From the NCBI GenBank assembly GCA_016213125.1, contig JACRBR010000292.1, positions 1 through 10,032 on the forward strand: a stretch of 10,032 nucleotides of DNA, read 5' to 3'. This document shows, piece by piece, positions 6,462-10,032 of this stretch. A program made the translations under genes and the position numbers. The notes below the pieces were generated by a model. The model had not been told where the DNA came from and ran no database searches. It was given only the letters and a program-made list of their open reading frames with translations. How positions within the stretch are numbered: position 1 is the first letter of the stretch; every line of letters begins with the position of its first letter. The DNA is from Chloroflexota bacterium. GTDB lineage: Bacteria > Chloroflexota > Dehalococcoidia > DSTF01 > JACRBR01.

Positions 6462-8463
6462 AGCTGGCCTGCTGGTCGGTCTGGTCCATGTCATGGGCGG
6501 GGAAGCCCATCTCGCGCGGCATCATGTCGGTGAAGCGGCGGGGTGAGGCGTCGGCCATGCCGGGCTGGGTGAGGGGAGGGGCGGCCGGGGGTGCATCTTC
6601 GCGCGGCTTATCGCGGAGGATGTCCGGGACGTCCGGCGAGGCACCCGGGGCGGAGCCGGCGCCGGGGACGGGTGCCCCCTCCGGAAGCAGCCGGAACTCG
6701 TAGGCGTGCGTCCCGACCTGGAAGGTCTCGCCGGGGTCCATCATGGTCCAGCCACCGCTTACACCCTCGCTGGCGATGGTGGTGAGGCGGGTGAGACGAT
6801 GCAGCATGAGGTTGCCCTTGCGGATCCAGATGCGGGCTTCCTCTGACGCGAGGCGCGGGTCATCGATGCGGACGGCGCAACGCGGGCTGGAGCCAATGCT
6901 GACAGGCTTGCCCCCGACGGCGTACTCGTGGCCGAGATCGGAACCAGCGCGGGAGATAAGGATGCCGAGGGCTTCGCCGATCTCCTCGGCGGGGACGGGA
7001 TCGGCGTCGACCGCCTGCGCGGGGTCGGCGGGATCGCCGGCCAGCCGGGTGATGGTGCGGTGCTTCGAAGCCCAGGGGGTGACGCGCTGGTCCGGCGAGA
7101 CCATCGTGAGGGTGGGGCCGGAGGTGGTGCGGATCCGCTGGACGACGAGGAAGCCTCCACCGATGACGGCGAGCGCGCCGACGATGACGGCGATGGGCAG
7201 AACGGGCAGCGAACCTCCGCCACCGGAGGGCTCGGCGTTCACCGGAGCGGCGGGGATGGACGTGAAGGTGACGGCGTCGCCATCAATGAGCCTGCCACCG
7301 ATGGTGACGGACACGCGGAGACTGTGCTCGCCCTCGCCGAACTTGTCGGGATCATAGGTAAAGGTGAAGGGCGCGGCGGCGGCCTCGAAGACGTTCACGC
7401 CATCAACGTTGTAGGCTGCCTTGGTGATGGGCTGGGCGCCGGTGGCCGTCACGACGATGTCGCGCTTGGACTTCAGCGCCTCCCCGGCGGCTATGCCCGA
7501 GATGCCGACGGTGGGGGCGGCGAAGGCGGCGGTCGGCTTGAAGGAAGACGTGGCGGTGGCGCTGCGGCCATCGGCGTTGACCTGGATGGTGACGGCGGAC
7601 TCCGCCTTGCCGGCTGCCTCGGACGCATCGAACGTGACCACATATTGATTCTGGAGGAGGCGGCCGATGCCCTGGTAGACGCCGCTGAGGTCGCCCGGCG
7701 TGGGAGCCTCGAGATAGCGGCCGTTCGAGATGCGGGCGATCTCCTGGAGGTACGACGGGTCGTTCACGGCCGCGCCTTGGGCGATGGTGAAGACTGGGAC
7801 GCCGGAGGTCGCGGCGGCCGAGATGGCATCGTTCTCGGTGACATCCGTGACGATGGCATCCTGCGCGCCGTCGGTGAGCAGGATCATCGCGCGGCGCGGC
7901 GATGTGGACGTTGCGGCCTGGGCGATGGCGGCGGCCGTGGCCTTGTAGAGCTCGGTCTGTCCCTTGGACTCGAGTGCGTTCACGGCGGCGATGGCCGCGT
8001 CCTTATCGGACGTGAAGTCCTGCTGAAGGGTGACGGAGTTGGCGAAACGCATGACGGCGACGCGATCCTCGGGTGCGAGGGCCCCGATGAAGGCGACAGC
8101 GGCGGACTTCGCCTGGGCGAGCGGGTCGCCCAGGGTGCTGCCGCTGGTGTCCATGAGGAGGAGAACATCGAGCGGGATCGCGTTGCTTGAAGCGAGCTCG
8201 GCTTTGGACACAGGAGCAGGCTTGCCACCAACCGTGACCGCGAAGTTCGAAGGGTCCAGACCCTGGAGGGAGGCGCCGGTGGTGTCCTCGAAGTTCACGA
8301 CGGCCTGCGCGTTCGGATACTCCAGTTCGGTGATGCTGGCGATTGTGGCGCGCTGGCCGGCGTCCTGTCCGTGGGCGACGCCGATAGCGACGATGGCGAG
8401 CGCGGTCACAGCCACAAGGGACAGGGCGGTGCGCAGTGCAGTCCGTGCGGTGGCGTCGAGCAT
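6460..8463 (-). CDS. Secreted/membrane VWA-domain protein with FHA-like cytoplasmic tail
   Basis: About 667 residues from the chosen start at 8463; residue numbers here count from an in-frame upstream Met at 8502, so subtract 13. A signal peptide or anchor (about 14-46, hydrophobic SLVAVTALAIVAIGVAHG) precedes the VWA domain (about 110-290). Its metal site (MIDAS) is complete: D118-T-S-G-S122, T183 (GQTELY) and D211 (LLTDG). A beta-rich, Ig-like region (about 325-415, ending HSLRVSVTIGGRLIDGDAVTF) and a Gly/Ser linker follow. A membrane helix (about 432-455) then precedes a C-terminal FHA-like domain (about 525-605). The expected topology is VWA outside and FHA inside, so it could link surface binding to the cytoplasm. 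The FHA lacks recognisable phosphothreonine-binding residues. The tail is Pro/Ala-rich. Specific function unknown; a pilus-linked adhesin or sensor is inferred from position next to tad genes. Confidence 0.88.
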   Translation of the reverse strand: MLDATARTALRTALSLVAVTALAIVAIGVAHGQDAGQRATIASITELEYPNAQAVVNFEDTTGASLQGLDPSNFAVTVGGKPAPVSKAELASSNAIPLDVLLLMDTSGSTLGDPLAQAKSAAVAFIGALAPEDRVAVMRFANSVTLQQDFTSDKDAAIAAVNALESKGQTELYKATAAAIAQAATSTSPRRAMILLTDGAQDAIVTDVTENDAISAAATSGVPVFTIAQGAAVNDPSYLQEIARISNGRYLEAPTPGDLSGVYQGIGRLLQNQYVVTFDASEAAGKAESAVTIQVNADGRSATATSSFKPTAAFAAPTVGISGIAAGEALKSKRDIVVTATGAQPITKAAYNVDGVNVFEAAAAPFTFTYDPDKFGEGEHSLRVSVTIGGRLIDGDAVTFTSIPAAPVNAEPSGGGGSLPVLPIAVIVGALAVIGGGFLVVQRIRTTSGPTLTMVSPDQRVTPWASKHRTITRLAGDPADPAQAVDADPVPAEEIGEALGILISRAGSDLGHEYAVGGKPVSIGSSPRCAVRIDDPRLASEEARIWIRKGNLMLHRLTRLTTIASEGVSGGWTMMDPGETFQVGTHAYEFRLLPEGAPVPGAGSAPGASPDVPDILRDKPREDAPPAAPPLTQPGMADASPRRFTDMMPREMGFPAHDMDQTDQQAS

Positions 8464-8468
8464 CGTCA

Positions 8469-8474
8469 CACCTC
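8469..8474 (-). promoter_or_regulatory. Ribosome binding site that sets the VWA protein start
   Basis: GAGGTG on the minus strand lies 5 bases before the ATG at 8463-8461, the same hexamer and spacing used by tadC. The upstream in-frame ATG at 8502 has no such site, so the shorter start is preferred. This also puts the basic residues and hydrophobic stretch at normal signal-peptide distances. Confidence 0.7.
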
Positions 8475-8526
8475 GGGGTCCGCGCCGGGGGCGAAAGGGC
8501 ATACCCGGCAGTCTTTATGGCGGTTC

Positions 8527-8556
8527 TGTCAAGGATCGGCCCCTGACCCCTTGACA
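8527..8556. promoter_or_regulatory. Inverted pair of TTGACA boxes (operator or divergent -35s)
   Basis: TGTCAAGG (8527-8534) and CCTTGACA (8549-8556) form a perfect 8-bp inverted repeat with a 14-base spacer. Each arm contains a consensus -35 hexamer, one facing the VWA gene and one facing the ATPase gene. On the minus side no good -10 box occurs 16-19 bases downstream. A regulator binding site or a hairpin are alternatives. Confidence 0.4.
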
Positions 8557-8580
8557 CTGCGTTACGTTCGATGGCAGGAT
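8551..8580 (+). promoter_or_regulatory. Possible plus-strand promoter
   Basis: A perfect TTGACA at 8551-8556 is followed after 18 bases by CAGGAT (8575-8580), a 3-of-6 match to TATAAT. It would start transcription near 8587, at the first hairpin of the structured region, and head toward the ATPase gene 650 bases away. The -10 box is weak. Confidence 0.35.
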
Positions 8581-8668
8581 CAGTCCACCCTGCGGAGGGT
8601 GCCTGAACTGGCGCCCGGTGGGAGCCACAGGGCGTTCGCCATCAGAATCAGTATCGACCGGTGACACA

Positions 8669-8730
8669 CCGCCATTGAGCGGGTCCGCCAAACAGGCGGT
8701 GGCCGCCATCGAGCGGGGCGCGCCAGCAGG
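8669..8730. repeat. Imperfect direct repeat, 28 bases at 34-base spacing
   Basis: The segment 8669-8696 (starting CCGCCATTGAGCGGG) recurs at 8703-8730 (starting CCGCCATCGAGCGGGG), with 21 of 28 positions identical; the first 15 positions differ at one base. It could be a duplication or paired binding sites. Confidence 0.5.
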
Positions 8731-8827
8731 GAAGCAGGGCACGCAGATACCGTAGACAGTGCCGGCGCGCAGCTTCGGCGCGCGCTTATGTTTCCCCCGC
8801 CGCGGCAGGGGCTACGTTTGGGGCTAC

Positions 8828-8882
8828 GGGCCCAGGGGACGCGCGTTCAGGAGGCGGGGCCTGGCTGGCGTCCCCTGGCCCC
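8828..8882. repeat. Long inverted repeat (14 of 15 paired)
   Basis: Arms 8828-8842 (GGGCCCAGGGGACGC) and 8868-8882 (GCGTCCCCTGGCCCC) pair at all positions but one (C-C). The 25-base loop contains AGGAGG (8849-8854) and a small inner CAGG/CCTG pairing. This is the longest stem in the window. A direct repeat GGGGCTACG (8808-8816 and 8820-8828) abuts its left side. Confidence 0.65.
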
Positions 8883-8915
8883 AACCCGTTTCAGGGTTCG
8901 GTTCAGTTGAATTGT

Positions 8916-8937
8916 GCGGGCTTACGGCCCGCGTTTT
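8916..8937 (+). terminator. Intrinsic-terminator-like hairpin
   Basis: GCGGGC (8916-8921) and GCCCGC (8927-8932) form a perfect 6-bp stem with a TTACG loop, followed by G and TTTT (8934-8937). The T tract is short, so termination may be weak. Its position between the possible promoter at 8551 and the ATPase start at 9206 would suit either the end of a small RNA or an attenuator. Confidence 0.45.
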
Positions 8938-9205
8938 CGATTCCTGGCGGCGGCGGGAACGCGAAGTTGCGGCACGCGCTGGGCGTGTTCGGACCCGCGC
9001 CAGCTGAAGGCCCGCGCTACTGGGGAGACGGGGCCGAATACGCCGGGCGCTTCATCTTTGCTTGCTTCAACCGATACTTCAGGCGGAGGACGCTGGAGGG
9101 CTGCCGCTCATCCCGTGTCCTCGTGTGCGATGGGGGGTCTTGTCCCTTCCAGGGGGCGAGACGCAATGGTGCGGCGCGCACGACAGCGCCACGAGGGAGC
9201 CGGGT
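8938..9205. other. Leader region upstream of the ATPase gene
   Basis: No gene is supported in this stretch. The only clear structure is an imperfect hairpin at 9137-9162: 11 paired positions, three or so as G-U in the plus-strand RNA, with a 4-base loop. It ends 43 bases before the ATPase start. I found no promoter with good -35 and -10 boxes. Confidence 0.5.
9194..9199 (+). promoter_or_regulatory. Ribosome binding site of the ATPase gene
   Basis: AGGGAG lies 6 bases before the ATG at 9206-9208. It fixes the start of the open frame that continues to the right edge. Confidence 0.7.
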
Positions 9206-10032
9206 ATGTCGACCGAAACCGCTTCGACGCGCGCGCTGGCGGACGCGGTCAACCGGTCGAGCGCCGTCGACGAAGGGGGCACGGCCCCGTTCGTGCCGCA
9301 GCCCCAGACGGTTGAAGAGACCGGCCTCGACTTTTCAATGATCCTGGACCTGGTGGTGAAGGCGATCTACTTCGCGGGGCGTCCGGCTGCGCGCCAGATT
9401 GCGGCCCAGATCGCGCTGCCGTTCTCGGTGGTCGACGAAATCCTGGCGTTCATGAAACGAGAGCAGCTGACCGAGGTCGTGGGCAGCAGCGGGATGGGCG
9501 AGCAGCTGTACCAGTATTCCCTATCGGCGAAAGGCATGGAGAAGGCGGAAGAGGCGCTGGCGCGGAACCACTACATCGGACCGGCCCCCGTGCCGTTTGA
9601 TCTGTACCTGGAAGTGCTGAAGGCGCAGTCGATCAGGAACATCCGCCTGACGCCGCGGACGGTGGATCAGGCAATGTCCCACTTGGTGCTCGACGATTCC
9701 GTCATCGAGGCGTTGGGGCCGGCGGTGAACTCGGGCCGGTCGATGCTGATCTACGGTGGATCCGGTAACGGGAAGTCGACGATCACGGGGGCAATCGGGC
9801 GGATGCTTCCGGGAGAAGTGCTGATCCCGTACGCGATCGACATCAACGGGATCATCATCAAGGTGTTTGACCCGCGCGTGCACAACGAGATCCCGGTGGA
9901 GAAGCCGGGCGACCGCCGCGGGGAGCCGAACGGGAACGGCGCGGAGCGGCGGCGGGACCGCCGGTGGGTGATCTCGCGCAGGCCGATGATCACGGCCGGC
10001 GGCGAGCTGACACTGGCGGAACTGGAGCTGAA
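9206..10032 (+). CDS. Winged-helix and P-loop ATPase (3' end outside window)
   Basis: I translated 275 residues without a stop; the gene continues beyond the right edge. Residues 1-40 are a low-complexity leader. Residues 45-120 look like a winged helix-turn-helix: ARQIAAQIALPFSVVDEILAF, then KREQLTEVVGSSGM and a strand-like YQYSLSAKGMEKAEEAL. A conserved-looking linker (YIGPAPVPFDLYLEVLKAQS, 123-142) leads to the ATPase core, with SMLIYGGSGNGKSTI (179-193; Walker A GGSGNGKST). An Arg/Gly/Asn-rich, probably flexible insert lies at 237-254. Walker B and the remaining AAA motifs would be to the right. It resembles, from memory, a widespread uncharacterised family annotated as ATP-binding or AAA family ATPase. 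It reads away from the VWA gene, and a role with the tad genes or the VWA protein is only inferred. No signal peptide is seen, so it is probably cytoplasmic. Confidence 0.85.
   Translation, partial: MSTETASTRALADAVNRSSAVDEGGTAPFVPQPQTVEETGLDFSMILDLVVKAIYFAGRPAARQIAAQIALPFSVVDEILAFMKREQLTEVVGSSGMGEQLYQYSLSAKGMEKAEEALARNHYIGPAPVPFDLYLEVLKAQSIRNIRLTPRTVDQAMSHLVLDDSVIEALGPAVNSGRSMLIYGGSGNGKSTITGAIGRMLPGEVLIPYAIDINGIIIKVFDPRVHNEIPVEKPGDRRGEPNGNGAERRRDRRWVISRRPMITAGGELTLAELEL

Larger units (their letters stand above)
8586..8937 (+). ncRNA. Candidate structured RNA or long structured leader
   Basis: There is no convincing gene here, but several inverted repeats occur in a row on the plus strand. 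These are CACCCT/AGGGTG (8586-8601, GCGG loop); CGCCC-G-GTGG/CCAC-A-GGGCG (8612-8634, GAG loop); ACCGCC/GGCGGT (8668-8700); GCGCGC/GCGCGC (8765-8783); a 15-position stem (8828-8882); AACCC/GGGTT (8883-8898); and a terminator-like stem (8916-8937). A possible promoter precedes them. I looked for signature motifs of tmRNA, RNase P RNA, SRP RNA and common riboswitches and recognised none. GC-rich DNA gives chance hairpins, so this is a hypothesis. The alternative is a long 5' leader of the ATPase gene. Confidence 0.3.

Noticed and set aside
6928..8190. 420-codon plus-strand open frame
   Set aside because: It is a codon-aligned antisense shadow of the VWA gene, Gly/Asp-rich and without a domain.
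8464..8502. Longer start for the VWA protein at the upstream ATG
   Set aside because: There is no ribosome binding site upstream of that ATG, whereas the ATG at 8463 has GAGGTG at ideal spacing and gives a normal signal peptide.
8515..8742. 75-codon minus-strand ORF upstream of the VWA gene
   Set aside because: No ribosome binding site, no domain or membrane segment, and it runs over the promoter-like and hairpin elements.
8601..8760. Resemblance to cobalamin, fluoride or c-di-GMP riboswitch fragments
   Set aside because: Only short matches such as GGTGCC, GGCGTTCGCC and GGGCACGC occur. The conserved cores of these classes are missing.
8890..8950. tRNA T-arm-like strings (GGTTCGG, TTTTCGATTCC)
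   Set aside because: The flanking bases do not pair into a T stem, and no acceptor, D or anticodon arms can be fitted around them.
8759..9341. Several small plus-strand ORFs (8759-9007, 8907-9341, 8914-9315)
   Set aside because: They are Arg/Gly/Ala-rich, lack ribosome binding sites, cross the strong hairpins, and the later ones overlap the start of the ATPase gene in other frames.
1..10032. CRISPR arrays, insertion sequences, rRNA or integration sites
   Set aside because: No regularly spaced identical repeats, transposase-like proteins, rRNA signatures or tRNA-adjacent att repeats were seen.

Overview
The window is high-GC bacterial DNA that carries most of a Tad (tight adherence, Flp-type pilus) assembly operon on the minus strand. 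Further right are a minus-strand ECF sigma factor, a minus-strand secreted/membrane von Willebrand factor A (VWA) protein, and the 5' part of a divergent plus-strand P-loop ATPase. Gene order, protein sequences and the lack of a secretin gene suggest a single-membrane (monoderm) lineage, most likely Chloroflexota. That placement is an inference from general resemblance, not from a marker gene.

Layout in minus-strand transcription order, right to left. The VWA protein gene (8463 to 6460) is followed by a 342-base gap containing a dispersed-type repeat and a small tandem repeat. Next comes the ECF sigma factor gene (6117 to 5542), then a 202-base gap with two hairpins and a possible G-quadruplex. 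The tight operon follows: cpaB/rcpC (5339-4470), tadZ/cpaE (4414-3221), tadA/cpaF (3199-1808), tadB (1808-834) and tadC (831 to beyond the left edge). tadA and tadB share one base in a TGATG junction. tadB and tadC are 2 bases apart, with the tadC ribosome binding site inside the last two tadB codons.

On the right, 8503-9205 has no convincing gene but is full of inverted repeats. It has a TTGACA box on each strand, arranged as an inverted repeat, a run of hairpins and a terminator-like stem with TTTT. It may be a long structured leader or a small RNA gene upstream of the ATPase gene (9206 to beyond the right edge). That protein has a winged-helix-like N-terminus and a clear Walker A motif.

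How the parts could work together. TadA powers pilus assembly, TadB and TadC form the membrane platform, TadZ is the MinD-like localisation factor, and CpaB is the membrane-anchored accessory protein. The sigma factor could control the operon. The VWA protein (signal peptide, VWA, membrane segment, FHA-like tail) could be a surface adhesin or sensor of the same apparatus. The ATPase may be its partner, by analogy with known AAA+/VWA pairs. The last three links rest on neighbourhood only. The Flp pilin and prepilin peptidase genes are not in this window.
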